DNA from: JAOUEA01 sp963790335
GTDB lineage: Bacteria; Actinomycetota; UBA4738; HRBIN12
Assembly (NCBI GenBank): GCA_963790335.1
Contig: CAWBOB010000008.1
Location: 584,806 to 648,805, forward strand
Direction of reading: 5' to 3'
DNA: 64,000 nucleotides
Of this stretch, positions 15,794 to 25,045 are shown in pieces. Position 1 is the stretch's first letter. Each line of letters starts with the position of its first letter. Both the position numbers and the translations under genes were made by a program. Under the pieces are notes generated by a model. The model did not search any database. It worked only from the letters and a program-made list of their open reading frames with translations, and was not told the origin of the DNA.

Positions 15794-17032
15794 CTACGAG
15801 GCCCCGATGGGCACTCGATCGAACAGCAGATGCATGATCTGCTGCAAGGGCCAGCGCGCTCCCACCTTCCGCCAGTTCCCGTTGGCGAGCACGACCACCC
15901 CGATGCCGTCGTTCGGGTCGTAGAAGGCGACCGTCGCGACGCCGCTGTCTCCCCCGTTGTGGCCGATCAAGGTGCGCCCGCGCGAGCGGGTCCGATACCA
16001 GAGCAACCCCTGGCCGTACGTCGTGTCGGGGATCTGTGAGCGCAGCATCTCCCGCACGGTGTCGCGTTCGAGCACGCGAACCCCGGCCCACGTGCCGCCG
16101 TTCATCATCATGCCGAGATGGCGCGCGAGGAGGGGAGCCGTGGTCCGCAGGGCACCATCGGGGTAGTCGGGGTATCCGTACTGGCCGTACGCCACGTAGC
16201 GGTCCCGCGCCGCCGACCACCGATAGGGCATCGCCACGTCGCCCTCGGGCACGTCGGCCAGGTGCCACCCGGCGCGACCCATGCCGAGCGGCGCGAAGAT
16301 GTTGGTCTCGCACCACGCGTCGAAGCCGGCACCGCTTGCCGCTTCGACGAGGAATGCGGCGAGCGAAGCTCCGACGTTCGAGTAGCGGTATCTCGAGCCC
16401 GGCTTCGCGTCGTAGAAGTTCGGCCGCCGGTAGTCCTCGCCGCCGGGCACGAGGTATCCCTCGAGGAACGTGCCGAGCGGGATCGTGGAGTCGCCCTCGG
16501 CGTAGAGGTCGTCCCACACGGGCCACCGGTCGCGGATGCTCGATGTGTGGGTCAGCAGGTGCCGCACGGTGATCGCGCGATGCGGATGCTGCGGCGTGCG
16601 CACCGAGAACGGCAGGATGTCGTTCACGTCGTCGTCGAGGCCGAACAGGCCGCGCTCGACCGCCTGCATCACGGCGGTCGCGATCACCGTCTTCGAGATC
16701 GACGCGAGCATGAACAGGGTGTTCCGGCGAACCCGTTCGGGTCGCCAGAGGTTCGCGTGCCCGTATCCGCGTGCCCACACGACCTCGTCGCCGCGCACGA
16801 CCGCAGCCGAGACGCCGGGGAGCGTGCCGAGGGCCATGAGGTCGGTGATCTCGCCGTCGAGCCCACGCCGGTCCCTGGGCTCGAGGGCAACTGGGCGAGC
16901 TCGCACCGCGCCGACCCGCGGCAGTGCGACGGCACCGGCGGTGACGAGACCCGTCGTGAGCAGCCGCCTGCGGGTCCACGCGAGCGGCGCGAGGGGTCGT
17001 TCCTCGGGTGTGTCGCGCACACGATCACGCAT
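15794..17032 (-). CDS. Exported beta-lactamase-fold serine hydrolase
   Basis: A 412-residue class C beta-lactamase-like hydrolase. A Tat-type signal (TRRRLLTTGLVTAGAVALP, residues 20-38) predicts export in folded form. The active-site motifs are complete: S111-I-S-K114, Y217-S-N219 and H358-N-G-G. The family includes esterases, D-aminopeptidases and penicillin-binding-like proteins; a resistance role cannot be inferred. It is convergent with the cyclase gene and lies 60 bases downstream of the alpha/beta hydrolase gene on the same strand. Confidence 0.9.
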   Translation of the reverse strand: MRDRVRDTPEERPLAPLAWTRRRLLTTGLVTAGAVALPRVGAVRARPVALEPRDRRGLDGEITDLMALGTLPGVSAAVVRGDEVVWARGYGHANLWRPERVRRNTLFMLASISKTVIATAVMQAVERGLFGLDDDVNDILPFSVRTPQHPHRAITVRHLLTHTSSIRDRWPVWDDLYAEGDSTIPLGTFLEGYLVPGGEDYRRPNFYDAKPGSRYRYSNVGASLAAFLVEAASGAGFDAWCETNIFAPLGMGRAGWHLADVPEGDVAMPYRWSAARDRYVAYGQYGYPDYPDGALRTTAPLLARHLGMMMNGGTWAGVRVLERDTVREMLRSQIPDTTYGQGLLWYRTRSRGRTLIGHNGGDSGVATVAFYDPNDGIGVVVLANGNWRKVGARWPLQQIMHLLFDRVPIGAS

Positions 17033-17092
17033 CAGCCGATGTTCGCACGAACGGGAGGCGGCGTGATCATCGTCTGGAACCGATGGGAACAG

Positions 17093-17920
17093 CTAGGGCG
17101 ATGAGGTGCGACGGGAAGCATCGAAGCGGTCGGCATCGTCGAGGAAACGGCGCACCGCCTGGTTGAACAGATCCGGCGCCTCGAGATTGCTCACGTGCCC
17201 CACGTCGGGCAGGACCACGAGCTCGGATCCGGGGATGGCCCGATGCATCGCCTCGGCGACGGGTCGCGGCGATCGTGCGTCTTCCTCCCCGTACAGCAGC
17301 AGGGTCGCGACGTCGATCGCGGGGAGCACCTCGCGCAGATCGGCCTCGGCGATCGCGAGCAGCATCTGCTTCACCCCACGCGGATGGAAGCCGGCCATCA
17401 CCGCGACGTACTCCTCGACCACGCGGGAGCTCGCTCGGTGGCTGAACAGCGACGGCACCCATGTCCGGACGAAGCCCTCGGGCGTCATCGTCTCGAGGCC
17501 GTGCAACGACGACGAGAGCCGCTCGGCGACGGTCGCGGCCGGAAGCGAGCCCGCCCACCCCGCGTACGCGGCCGCGAGGATCAGGGTGCGGGGCAGGTCC
17601 GGGCGACGCCGATAGAGCTCGAGCGCGAGGGTCGAGCCCCACGAGAGTCCAAGCACGTGGGGACGGTCGAGTCCCAAGATCTCGATGAAGGCGGCGAGCC
17701 GTGCCGCGTAGTCCGGCATGCGGAACGGCTCAGGAGGATCGGTCGATCCGCCGCAGCCGGGCGCATCCCATGCCACGACCTCGAAGCGGTCGGAGAGGTC
17801 GTCGATCTGTGGACGCCACTCGCGGTGATCGGACAGCCCCCCGTGGAGCAGCACGAGCGGCGGCCCCTGGCCCGCGCGCTCGAAGGCGATCGTTCCCCCT
17901 TCGACCTCGATCTGCTCCAC
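17093..17920 (-). CDS. Alpha/beta hydrolase
   Basis: A 275-residue alpha/beta hydrolase. It has LVLLHGGLSDHREW (oxyanion region), the nucleophile elbow GLSWGST, the acid in LLLYGEEDARSP, and His in PDVGHVSNLEAPD. GTG 17920 follows GAGGGG; an alternative GTG at 17932 overlaps the HxlR stop as GTGA. Either way it is translationally linked to the upstream regulator, suggesting its substrate or product is related to the HxlR signal. Confidence 0.88.
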   Translation of the reverse strand: MEQIEVEGGTIAFERAGQGPPLVLLHGGLSDHREWRPQIDDLSDRFEVVAWDAPGCGGSTDPPEPFRMPDYAARLAAFIEILGLDRPHVLGLSWGSTLALELYRRRPDLPRTLILAAAYAGWAGSLPAATVAERLSSSLHGLETMTPEGFVRTWVPSLFSHRASSRVVEEYVAVMAGFHPRGVKQMLLAIAEADLREVLPAIDVATLLLYGEEDARSPRPVAEAMHRAIPGSELVVLPDVGHVSNLEAPDLFNQAVRRFLDDADRFDASRRTSSP

Positions 17921-17928
17921 CGTTCCCC

Positions 17929-18615
17929 TCACCCCCGTCGGGAGCCCGACTGCCGAGTGGCGTCGCTCCGCCGGTTCCACGTGGGCAGGGCCCGAGCCAG
18001 TCCCGGCGGTCCTTGCACCTCGATCAGGCCGTCGAGCACCGCGTCCCGCCACTCGATGCGCCCGAGATGCCATTCGGCGAGGGCCCGCGGCTCGGCCTCG
18101 ACGATCACGTCCTCGGCGAAACCGGGGTGATGCAGGCAGACCTCCGAGCGCTCGGCGTCGAAGATGATCCAGAGGTTCGCGCCGGCGCCGCGTGGCGCCC
18201 GGAATCCGAAGCGGACCACCACCCGTCGCGACGGCAGGCGATCGAGCGCGAGGTACCAGTGCACCCACGCATGCAGCACCATGCCCGGGTCGAGGTGCTC
18301 GGGCGCGAGCTCGATCCAGCGCTCACCCCAGGTGCCCATCGCCGCCATGATGTCGGCGAGGTCGCGACCGGCCTCGCTTGGACGATAGATGAAGCCACGG
18401 CCGCTGGGGTTCGGTGTCGCCTCGATCACGCCGACGCGCTCGAGCTCACGCAGCCGTTTCGTCAGGATCGTGCGCGGGATGCCGGGCGCCCCCGCGGCGA
18501 TCTCGGTGAACGTCGTGGAGCCGTGCAGCAGGTTCCGCAGGATGATCGGTGTCCAACGCTCGGCGAGGATCTCCGATGCCCTCGCGATCGGGCAGTACTG
18601 GCCGTAGGTCCGCAT
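17929..18615 (-). CDS. HxlR-family regulator with SCP2-like C-terminal domain
   Basis: A 228-residue protein. The N-terminal HxlR winged helix (1-95) starts MRTYGQYCPIARASEILAERWTPIILRNLLHG and includes PRTILTKRLRELERVGVIE. The C-terminal region (about 120-210) resembles SCP2/sterol-carrier domains often fused to HxlR proteins, with FDAERSEVCLHHP. The N-terminal Cys8 is the conserved HxlR thiol seen in redox or aldehyde sensing members. It is divergent from the hydrolase at 18726, so it may control both strands. Confidence 0.88.
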   Translation of the reverse strand: MRTYGQYCPIARASEILAERWTPIILRNLLHGSTTFTEIAAGAPGIPRTILTKRLRELERVGVIEATPNPSGRGFIYRPSEAGRDLADIMAAMGTWGERWIELAPEHLDPGMVLHAWVHWYLALDRLPSRRVVVRFGFRAPRGAGANLWIIFDAERSEVCLHHPGFAEDVIVEAEPRALAEWHLGRIEWRDAVLDGLIEVQGPPGLARALPTWNRRSDATRQSGSRRG

Positions 18616-18725
18616 GCCCGGAGTGTCGCTCGCACCGGGTACGGTTCGCTAGTCCATCTTTCGTCCTTCACGACGACGGCTGGCCTGGCGCACGATGGGG
18701 CATCCGATCGCCGGAGGTGGCCGAG

Positions 18726-19658
18726 ATGGAAGCCGACAGGAACGGGACGCACGCGCTCGAGCAGTACATGGGCGCCGAAGCGGCGTTGTGGGATCACTAC
18801 GGGCTCGCGCCCATCTCGCACACGTTGACGGTTGGCCGCTCTCGGTCGTCGCTGCGGGTCCAGCAGGTGGGGACCGGTGAGCCGATCGTGTTCGTGCACG
18901 GGACCGGGGGTTCCGGGGCCTATCTCGCACCCTTGATCGCGGAGCTGAGCGGCTCCCGCTGCCTCGTGATCGATCGACCTGGATGGACGGCAAGCACTCC
19001 GGTCGACTACTCCGAACGCGCCTACGCCGAGATCGTGTCCGAGATCCTGCGCGACACGCTCGATGCGCTCGAGGTCGAACGCGCGCACGTGGTCGGTGCC
19101 TCGATCGGTGATCTTTGGGCATTGCGCTTCGCGATGGCCGAGCCGTCACGTGTCCAGCGTGTGATCCTGCTGGGAGGGGGTCCGATCTCGCCGGCGGTCA
19201 CTGTTCCTCCGTTCATCAGGCTCCTGCGCTCGCCGGTCGGGAACATCATCGTGCGCCTGCCCGAGCGGCCGGGCATGTTCCGCAAGCAGCTCTCGAGCAT
19301 GGGGCACCGTGTGAGCATCGAGGCGGGCCGTGTTCCGGATGCTTTCGTCGACTGGCACGTGGCGCTCACGCGATACACCCATTGGGGGCGCCACGAGCGC
19401 GACATGGTGCGAAGCATCGTCGACGGGCAGGGGTTCGTTCCCGGTCTGGTGCCCACCGAGGGCGAGATCGCCGCGCTCGAAGCGCCGACCCTGATGGTCT
19501 ACGGCACCGCGGACCCGGTGGGAAGCACCGAGACATGGCAGCGTTTCACCGAAGGCATGCCACACGGACAGCTCGAGCTCATCGACGACGGAGGTCACCT
19601 CGTCTGGCTCGACGATCCGTCGACGGTCGGCAAGACGATCAACGCGTTCCTCGGATGA
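18726..19658 (+). CDS. Alpha/beta hydrolase
   Basis: A 310-residue alpha/beta hydrolase starting MEADRNGTHALEQYMGAEAALWDHYG, with a 45-residue N-terminal extension before the core. Motifs are IVFVHGTGGSGAYL, the nucleophile elbow VVGASIGDLWA, acid in LMVYGTADPVG and His in DDGGHLVWLD. GGAGGTGG (18713-18720) precedes ATG 18726. It is divergent from the HxlR gene, 110 bases away, a layout typical of a regulated target. Substrate unknown. Confidence 0.87.
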   Translation: MEADRNGTHALEQYMGAEAALWDHYGLAPISHTLTVGRSRSSLRVQQVGTGEPIVFVHGTGGSGAYLAPLIAELSGSRCLVIDRPGWTASTPVDYSERAYAEIVSEILRDTLDALEVERAHVVGASIGDLWALRFAMAEPSRVQRVILLGGGPISPAVTVPPFIRLLRSPVGNIIVRLPERPGMFRKQLSSMGHRVSIEAGRVPDAFVDWHVALTRYTHWGRHERDMVRSIVDGQGFVPGLVPTEGEIAALEAPTLMVYGTADPVGSTETWQRFTEGMPHGQLELIDDGGHLVWLDDPSTVGKTINAFLG

Positions 19659-19669
19659 GGTCGCTCCGT

Positions 19670-20383
19670 CTATCGATCGGCTGGGTGAGCGTTCGCGATG
19701 TCGCCGATGATCTCGGCGAGTTCCTTCGGCCGTGACCACATCGGCCAGTGGCTCGTCGGGAGGTCCACGTAGGTGATGTTCCGCAGCTCGGTGAGACCTC
19801 CGAGCCACGTCTGGCCTTCGGCGGCAGCGTCGCGGTACTCCTGCGAGGTGTAGGCCGTCGCGATGAGGGTGCTCGGCACGTCGAGCCGGGCGTCGTTCGT
19901 GAGCTCGGGCGCGTCGCGCATCGCCCCGGCCGGCTCGGGAATGGCCCGGCTTCGGAACGTCTCGAGATGCTCCTCGGTCAGCCCGTCGAGGTTCTCCTGC
20001 TCCGCCAGCTGCTCGGGTGGAGGCAGCGGATGCTCGACGCCATCGACATCGGGATCGAGAGCGGCGACCGATGGGCCGGTGTCGACGTAGACCATGTGCG
20101 CGATGCGTTCCGGCACACGATCGGTCGCGCCGTATCCGGGGACGCCGGCGCCGCTGTGGACGGCCAGCACCACGGGGGCACCGGCGGCGCGGACCGCGTC
20201 GCAGATCGCCTCGACGTGGTCGTTCAGGGTGATCGATGACCGGTCGGTGTCGACCGAGTCGAGGCCGGGAAGGGTCAGCGCGGTGACCTCGTGGCCGTCG
20301 GCTCGAAGCGCTTCGGCGACCTCATCCCACGCCCAGGCGCCCAGCCAGAATCCGGGTACCAGCACGATCGATGCGTTCGTCAT
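19670..20383 (-). CDS. Alpha/beta hydrolase (salicylate esterase-like group)
   Basis: A 237-residue alpha/beta hydrolase starting with the short strand MTNASIVLVPGFWLGAWAW. It has the nucleophile elbow AVHSGAG (in place of the more common GxSxG), as in plant-esterase-like bacterial members. The C-terminal TSHWPMWSRPKELAEII supplies His. It is convergent with the previous hydrolase (11-base gap). Substrate unknown. Confidence 0.86.
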   Translation of the reverse strand: MTNASIVLVPGFWLGAWAWDEVAEALRADGHEVTALTLPGLDSVDTDRSSITLNDHVEAICDAVRAAGAPVVLAVHSGAGVPGYGATDRVPERIAHMVYVDTGPSVAALDPDVDGVEHPLPPPEQLAEQENLDGLTEEHLETFRSRAIPEPAGAMRDAPELTNDARLDVPSTLIATAYTSQEYRDAAAEGQTWLGGLTELRNITYVDLPTSHWPMWSRPKELAEIIGDIANAHPADR

Positions 20384-20514
20384 GCGTCGACCTTACGGGC
20401 GAGCACCGACGACCGTCCAAAACGGCCCGCCGGCCTAGACTTCGGGCATGAGGTACCTGAGCACGGCCCTCGGGCGTGAAGGTCGCGATCGAGACGATAG
20501 GTAGGCTCGGTCAG

Positions 20515-20961
20515 GTGACCGATGAACGCATCGAGGGGCTGCGATCGTTGCTCGAAGGTCCTGCGCCGGCCGTGCTGACGACCTACCGGAAGGACGGCAG
20601 CGCGTTCACCACGCCGGTGTGGTTCCACTGGAACGATGGCACCTTCGAGGTCGTGATCGCCGCCGGCGACGTCAAGCTCGGCCACTTGGCCCGCGATCCC
20701 CGATGCATGCTCGTCGTGTTCGAGGCGGTGCCCCCGTTCCGTGGCATCGAGGTGCGGAACGAGGCCGAGCTGCGCCGCGGTGATGTGAGCGAGGTGCGCG
20801 CTGCGATCGCGGCCCGCTACCTGGGACCGGTCGACGGTCCCCGGTTCTCGGTCGCGCGAGCCTCGACGCCCGGCGTGCTGCTCCGGCTCCCTGCGACCGA
20901 TGCTCGTATCTGGGACCTCTCGGAGATCCTTCCCACCGAGCGCCTCACGAACGGTCCTTGA
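20515..20961 (+). CDS. Pyridoxamine-5'-phosphate-oxidase-fold (F420/FMN) protein
   Basis: A 148-residue split-barrel flavin/deazaflavin-binding protein. Typical regions are AVLTTYRKDGSAFTTPVWFHWNDGTFEVVIAAGDVK and LARDPRCMLVVFE. In actinobacteria such proteins often use F420 or FMN. GTG 20515 gives MTDERIEGLRSLL, the usual family start; an in-frame GTG at 20476 would add 13 residues. Its 3' end overlaps the converging TetR gene by 17 bases. Confidence 0.85.
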   Translation: MTDERIEGLRSLLEGPAPAVLTTYRKDGSAFTTPVWFHWNDGTFEVVIAAGDVKLGHLARDPRCMLVVFEAVPPFRGIEVRNEAELRRGDVSEVRAAIAARYLGPVDGPRFSVARASTPGVLLRLPATDARIWDLSEILPTERLTNGP

Positions 20962-21625
20962 GCCGTTCGATGCCGTCGAGCATCAGGTCGAGGGCGAACT
21001 CGAACTCGAATTGATCGTCACAGCCCGCGCCCACGACCGAGCCGTCGTCGTGGGAGATCGTCGTGAAGATCTCGTAGATGTACGGGTAGGTGCCGGCCAT
21101 CGCGCCCCACATCTCCGCCTCGTCCTCCGGGTCGACGTCGGCGCTGTCGTTGAACAGCTCCTGGGTGAAGCCGAACGTGCGGCTTCCCATCGCGTGCAGC
21201 ACATGGTGGGTGAGTTCGAGCGAGAAACCACCAGTGCGGAGCAGCCCGATCATCGAGTCCATGTAGCCGAGCACGACCGGTGTGGGGGTGGGGCGCGACT
21301 CCATCACCTTCGATGCCCACGGATGGCGAAGGAGCGCACGGCGCGCCGAGAGGATGCGCTCGCGCATCGCCGACTTCCAGTCGACGCCGACGAGCGCGGG
21401 GTCGATCTCGCCGATGACCACGTCGACCAGCCCGTCGAGCAGCTCGTCCTTGTTCGACACGTGCCGGTAGAGCGCCATCGGCACGACGTCGAGGGCCTGG
21501 GCGAGCTTCCGCATGCTCAGCGCCTCGACGCCGCCATCATCGGCGAGCGCCACGGCGGTGCGCAGCACCCGCTCACGGGTCAGCGGCGTCCGGGTCTGGG
21601 GGCCGGTCTCGATCTCCGTGCTCAC
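20945..21625 (-). CDS. TetR-family repressor with TetR_C domain
   Basis: A 226-residue regulator. The helix-turn-helix (residues 16-62) reads LTRERVLRTAVALADDGGVEALSMRKLAQALDVVPMALYRHVSNKDELL. The C-terminal domain of the tetracycline-repressor type ends FEFEFALDLMLDGIERL. GTG 21625 is preceded by AGGAAGG. It is divergent from an MDR oxidoreductase gene, and the 15-bp dyads at 21651 and 21685 lie between them. It is closely related in layout and sequence to the regulator at 29201-29876. Confidence 0.92.
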   Translation of the reverse strand: MSTEIETGPQTRTPLTRERVLRTAVALADDGGVEALSMRKLAQALDVVPMALYRHVSNKDELLDGLVDVVIGEIDPALVGVDWKSAMRERILSARRALLRHPWASKVMESRPTPTPVVLGYMDSMIGLLRTGGFSLELTHHVLHAMGSRTFGFTQELFNDSADVDPEDEAEMWGAMAGTYPYIYEIFTTISHDDGSVVGAGCDDQFEFEFALDLMLDGIERLKDRS

Positions 21626-21643
21626 CTCGTCACCTTCCTACGG

Positions 21644-21699
21644 TTGACAAGTGTACGCCGTACACGTACGCTGCACACGAGCAAGTGTACGGCGTACAC
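21644..21699 (+). promoter_or_regulatory. Promoter with twin 15-bp TetR operators
   Basis: TTGACA (21644-21649) and TACGCT (21667-21672) are 17 bases apart. The perfect dyad GTGTACGCCGTACAC (21651-21665) fills the spacer. A second perfect dyad, GTGTACGGCGTACAC (21685-21699), differs only at the central base. Centres are 34 bp apart. The region divides the divergent TetR gene and the oxidoreductase gene. Confidence 0.85.
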
Positions 21700-21731
21700 A
21701 AACCGTACGCCACGACCGGAGGGGGAGCACG

Positions 21732-22706
21732 ATGAAGGCGATCACACAGGACACCTACGGATCGACCGACGTGCTGGAGTTCAGGGATCTGCCGGCCCCG
21801 GTGATCGGGGACGACGACGTGTTGCTACAGGTCAGGGCCGCGGGCGTTGAGATCGGCACCTGGCACGTCATGGCCGGCAAGCCCTACCTGCTCCGCATCA
21901 TGGGCTTCGGTCTTCGCAAGCCCAAGGTGCCAGTGCGGGGTCGTGACGTCGCGGGTGTCGTCGAGGCCGTCGGCACGAACGTGACCCGTTTCCAGCCGGG
22001 CGACGAGGTGTTCGGAACCGCCGACGGCTCATTCGCGGAGTACGCATCGGCACCCGAGGCACGGCTCGCGCTCAAGCCGACGACCCTCACGTTCGAGCAG
22101 GCCGCGGTCGTCCCGATCTCCGGGGGAACCGCGCTCCAGGCCCTGCGCAAGGGCAACGTGCAGCCTGGGCAGCAGGTCTTGGTCGTGGGTGCATCGGGCG
22201 GTGTCGGCTCGTTCGCGGTGCAGCTCGCGAAGGCGTTCGGTGCCGAGGTCACCGGCGTGTCCAGCGCGACGAAGATGGAGTTCGTCCGAGCGCTCGGCGC
22301 CGACGACGTCATCGACTACGCGAGCGACGACTTCGCCGACGGAACGCGCCACTGGGATCTGATCGTCGACACCGGTGGTCGCCGGTCGCTGACCGACCTG
22401 CGCCGTGCGCTCGCGTCCAGGGGCACCCTCGTGATCGTGGGCGGCGAGGGCGGTGGCAACTGGCTCGGCGGCTTCGATCGCAACCTGCGGTCGGGCCTGG
22501 CGTCGATGTTCGTCTCACAGCGCCTGACGATGCTGGTCTCGAAGGAGCTCGGTGAAGACTTCGACACCCTGCGCGAGCTAATGGAAGCCGGCACGGTCAC
22601 GCCCGTGATCGACCGGACCTATCCGCTGATCGAAGCTCCCGACGCGATCCGCTACGTGGCGGAAGGCCACGCGCAGGGCAAGGTCGCTATCACCGTGATC
22701 GGCTGA
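21732..22706 (+). CDS. MDR-superfamily NAD(P)H-dependent oxidoreductase
   Basis: A 324-residue zinc-independent medium-chain dehydrogenase/reductase of the quinone-oxidoreductase type. The N-terminal GroES-like domain starts MKAITQDTYGSTDVLEFRDL, and the cofactor domain has VVGASGGVGSFAVQLAK at about 152-168. No catalytic zinc Cys/His set is visible. ATG 21732 follows GGAGGGGGAG. Twin TetR operators upstream imply ligand-induced expression. A tandem paralog follows 28 bases downstream but is frameshifted. Confidence 0.92.
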   Translation: MKAITQDTYGSTDVLEFRDLPAPVIGDDDVLLQVRAAGVEIGTWHVMAGKPYLLRIMGFGLRKPKVPVRGRDVAGVVEAVGTNVTRFQPGDEVFGTADGSFAEYASAPEARLALKPTTLTFEQAAVVPISGGTALQALRKGNVQPGQQVLVVGASGGVGSFAVQLAKAFGAEVTGVSSATKMEFVRALGADDVIDYASDDFADGTRHWDLIVDTGGRRSLTDLRRALASRGTLVIVGGEGGGNWLGGFDRNLRSGLASMFVSQRLTMLVSKELGEDFDTLRELMEAGTVTPVIDRTYPLIEAPDAIRYVAEGHAQGKVAITVIG

Positions 22707-22734
22707 CGTGATCCGGCGAGCGAGAGGAGACCTG

Positions 22735-23705
22735 ATGAAGGCGATCGTGCAGGATCGATACGGCTCGCCCGACGTGCTGGGTTCCGAGACATCGAGGAGC
22801 CGTGGTCGGCGACGACGACGTGCTCGTGCGCGTGCACGCCGCCGGTTGCGGCCCCGATGTGTGGCACATCATGGCCGGCATGCCGTACATGGCGCGCCCG
22901 ATGATCGGTCTGCGCAAGCCCAAGGTCCGTGTGCGCGGTTGGGACGTCGCGGGCACGGTCGAAGTGATCGGTGCCAACGTCACGCGCTTCGCGCCCGGCG
23001 ACGAGGTCATGGGCACCGCGGAGCAGGGCTCGTTCGCCGAGCTCGCGGTGACCTCCGCGGACAAGCTCGTCGCGAAGCCGGCCAGCCTCAGCTTCGAGCA
23101 GGCCGCTGCGCTTCCGATCTCGGGCATCACAGCCCTGCGGGCCGTGCGCGACGAGGGAAGGGTGCAGCCCGGTCAGACCGTGCTCGTCATCGGCGCATCG
23201 GGAGGCGTCGGCTCGCTCGCCGTGCAGATTGCCAAGGGACTCGGCGCGAAGGTCACCGGGGTGTGCAGCACGGCGAAGGAGGACCTGGTCCGCTCGATCG
23301 GCGCCGACGACGTGATCGACTACACGCGTGAGGATGTCACCGACGGGTCTCGGCGATGGGATCTGATCGTCGACACCGCAGGGCGTCGGCCGCTCTCGCA
23401 GCTGCGCCGCGCCCTCACCCCGAAGGGCACCCTCGTGATCGTCGGCGGCGACGGGGGCGGACGCTGGACCGGCGGCTTCTTCCGCGGGGTGCTGCGCGCG
23501 CCCATCGTGTCGCTCTTCACGGGGCAACGGCTGCGCGGGCTGGCCACGAAGATCGAGCAGACGACCTCGTCACGCTCGCCGACCTCGTCGACGCCGGCAC
23601 GCTCATGCCCGTGATCGACCGGGTCTATCCCTTGATCGAGGCCCCCGACGCGATCCGCTACCTGGCAGAGGGGCACCATCCGGGAAGATCGTCATCACCG
23701 TCTAG
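22735..23705 (+). pseudogene. MDR oxidoreductase, tandem paralog with four frameshifts
   Basis: A second quinone-oxidoreductase-like gene, colinear with the one at 21732. It starts MKAIVQDRYGSPDVL after GAGAGGAGA and would end KIVITV at TAG 23703. Comparison with its neighbour places single-base losses near 22780, 22801, 23560 and 23682. The middle, 22802-23560, is open and includes VIGASGGVGSLAVQIAK. Four losses within one gene may be true decay after duplication or clustered consensus errors; codon usage and conservation are otherwise intact. The intact paralog shares its promoter. Confidence 0.75.
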
Positions 23706-23825
23706 CTCACGGGGGCTGACGGGCACGTCGTCGGCGTGCCGTTGCATCGCGGCAGAAGGCTCATCTAGACTCCCGTCGCATCTCGGCTCGGTGGGCGGCC
23801 CGCGACCCTCCACGGAGGAAGGAAC

Positions 23826-24692
23826 GTGTCGATGAAGAGGGTCTCCTTCGTCGTTGTCGTCGCGGCGGTGTTCGCGATGCTGCAGCTGCCTGGCGCGCAG
23901 GCCGGCGGCTCCAACCCCACCTACTACCTGGCGCTCGGCGACTCGCTCGCCGTCGGGTATCAGCCCGGCCGGGGTGAGACCGCGCACGGATACGTCGATG
24001 TCCTGGCTCGACGCATCAGGAAGGACGCCCTGCCGTACCTGCAGCTCCGGAACGTCGGCTGCCCCGGCGAGACCAGCCGTTCATTGATCACGGGGGAGCG
24101 GTCGCCGTGCCGATACCCGGCCGGGTCACAGCTGGACGCGGCGGTGCGATTCCTGACGGCGCACGCGGGCGAGGTCGCGTTCGTCACGATCGACGTCGGG
24201 GCGAACGACCTCGTCAACCGGTGCCTGCAGCCATCGCTGCTGATCGCCAGGTCGTGCGCGACGGATCTGGGTCCTCGTCTGGCGGACCGCGTCGGGCAGA
24301 TCGTGGATGCCCTGTCGGCGGCCGCTCCCGGCGTGCCGATCGTGGGCATGAACTACTACAACCCGTTCCTGGGACTGTGGGGACTGGTGCCGGGCGGCCG
24401 CGCGCTCGCGCACGCCGATCAGCGCGCGTGGACCGTGTTCAACCAGGCGCTGGAGTCCGCCTACGTCGGCGCAGGCGCCGAGGTCGCCGACGTGGCGAGG
24501 ACGTTCCGCATCGACGACTTCGAGGACACGGTCTTCGTGCCGGGTCGCGGGCGCATCCCGGTCAACGTCGCGCTCGCGTGCCGGTGGACCTGGTTCTGCT
24601 CGGAGCGGACGTTCACCGATCCCCACGCGAACCGGACGGGGTACCGCAGGATCGCTCACACGTTCGAGCGCGAGCTCGCACCGCTGTTGTGA
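23826..24692 (+). CDS. Secreted SGNH/GDSL-family esterase
   Basis: A 288-residue exported hydrolase. The signal peptide is about 1-26, ending PGAQA. SGNH block I is YYLALGDSLAVGYQ with nucleophile S40. Block III is DVGANDL, and block V is DPHANRTGY with the catalytic Asp and His. Cys residues are consistent with disulfides outside the membrane. GTG 23826 is best spaced from GGAGGAAGG (23814-23822); ATG 23832 is an alternative. The family hydrolyses lipids or acyl esters; the substrate is unknown. Confidence 0.9.
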   Translation: MSMKRVSFVVVVAAVFAMLQLPGAQAGGSNPTYYLALGDSLAVGYQPGRGETAHGYVDVLARRIRKDALPYLQLRNVGCPGETSRSLITGERSPCRYPAGSQLDAAVRFLTAHAGEVAFVTIDVGANDLVNRCLQPSLLIARSCATDLGPRLADRVGQIVDALSAAAPGVPIVGMNYYNPFLGLWGLVPGGRALAHADQRAWTVFNQALESAYVGAGAEVADVARTFRIDDFEDTVFVPGRGRIPVNVALACRWTWFCSERTFTDPHANRTGYRRIAHTFERELAPLL

Positions 24693-24828
24693 ACGCTTGC
24701 TGGTCTCGGTCGGCCACCGCCTGACCTCGTGACGATCGCGTGACGGAACCGAGACGCTTCGGTCGCTCCGCTTGTGTGACCATCCGCGACCGGTCGATGA
24801 TCATCGGAACCGCACCAAGGAGGTCATC

Positions 24829-25029
24829 GTGAGAAGCACACGGGTCGCGTGGCTCGGGCTGATGCTCATCGCTACCGGGGTGCTGCCGGCACTCTGGGCA
24901 GCCTCCGAGGTGGCAGGTGGTGTGCTCGACATCGCTCGCCACTGGTGGAGCACGGTGGCGATCGCCCCGCTCGTGGTGGGTGTCGTCATGACGGCGATCG
25001 GCGTCGCCCGTGTGAACCGCGAGGGCTGA
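24829..25029 (+). CDS. Small two-helix membrane protein
   Basis: A 66-residue protein with two transmembrane segments, about 5-22 (VAWLGLMLIATGVLPALWAA) and 42-59 (IAPLVVGVVMTAIGVA). GTG 24829 follows a strong AAGGAGG (24817-24823) with ideal spacing, so it is preferred to a longer frame. I do not recognise the family. It stands alone between the esterase and a convergent TfoX-like gene. Confidence 0.65.
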   Translation: MRSTRVAWLGLMLIATGVLPALWAASEVAGGVLDIARHWWSTVAIAPLVVGVVMTAIGVARVNREG

Positions 25030-25045
25030 AGGTCGTCGCGAAGGG

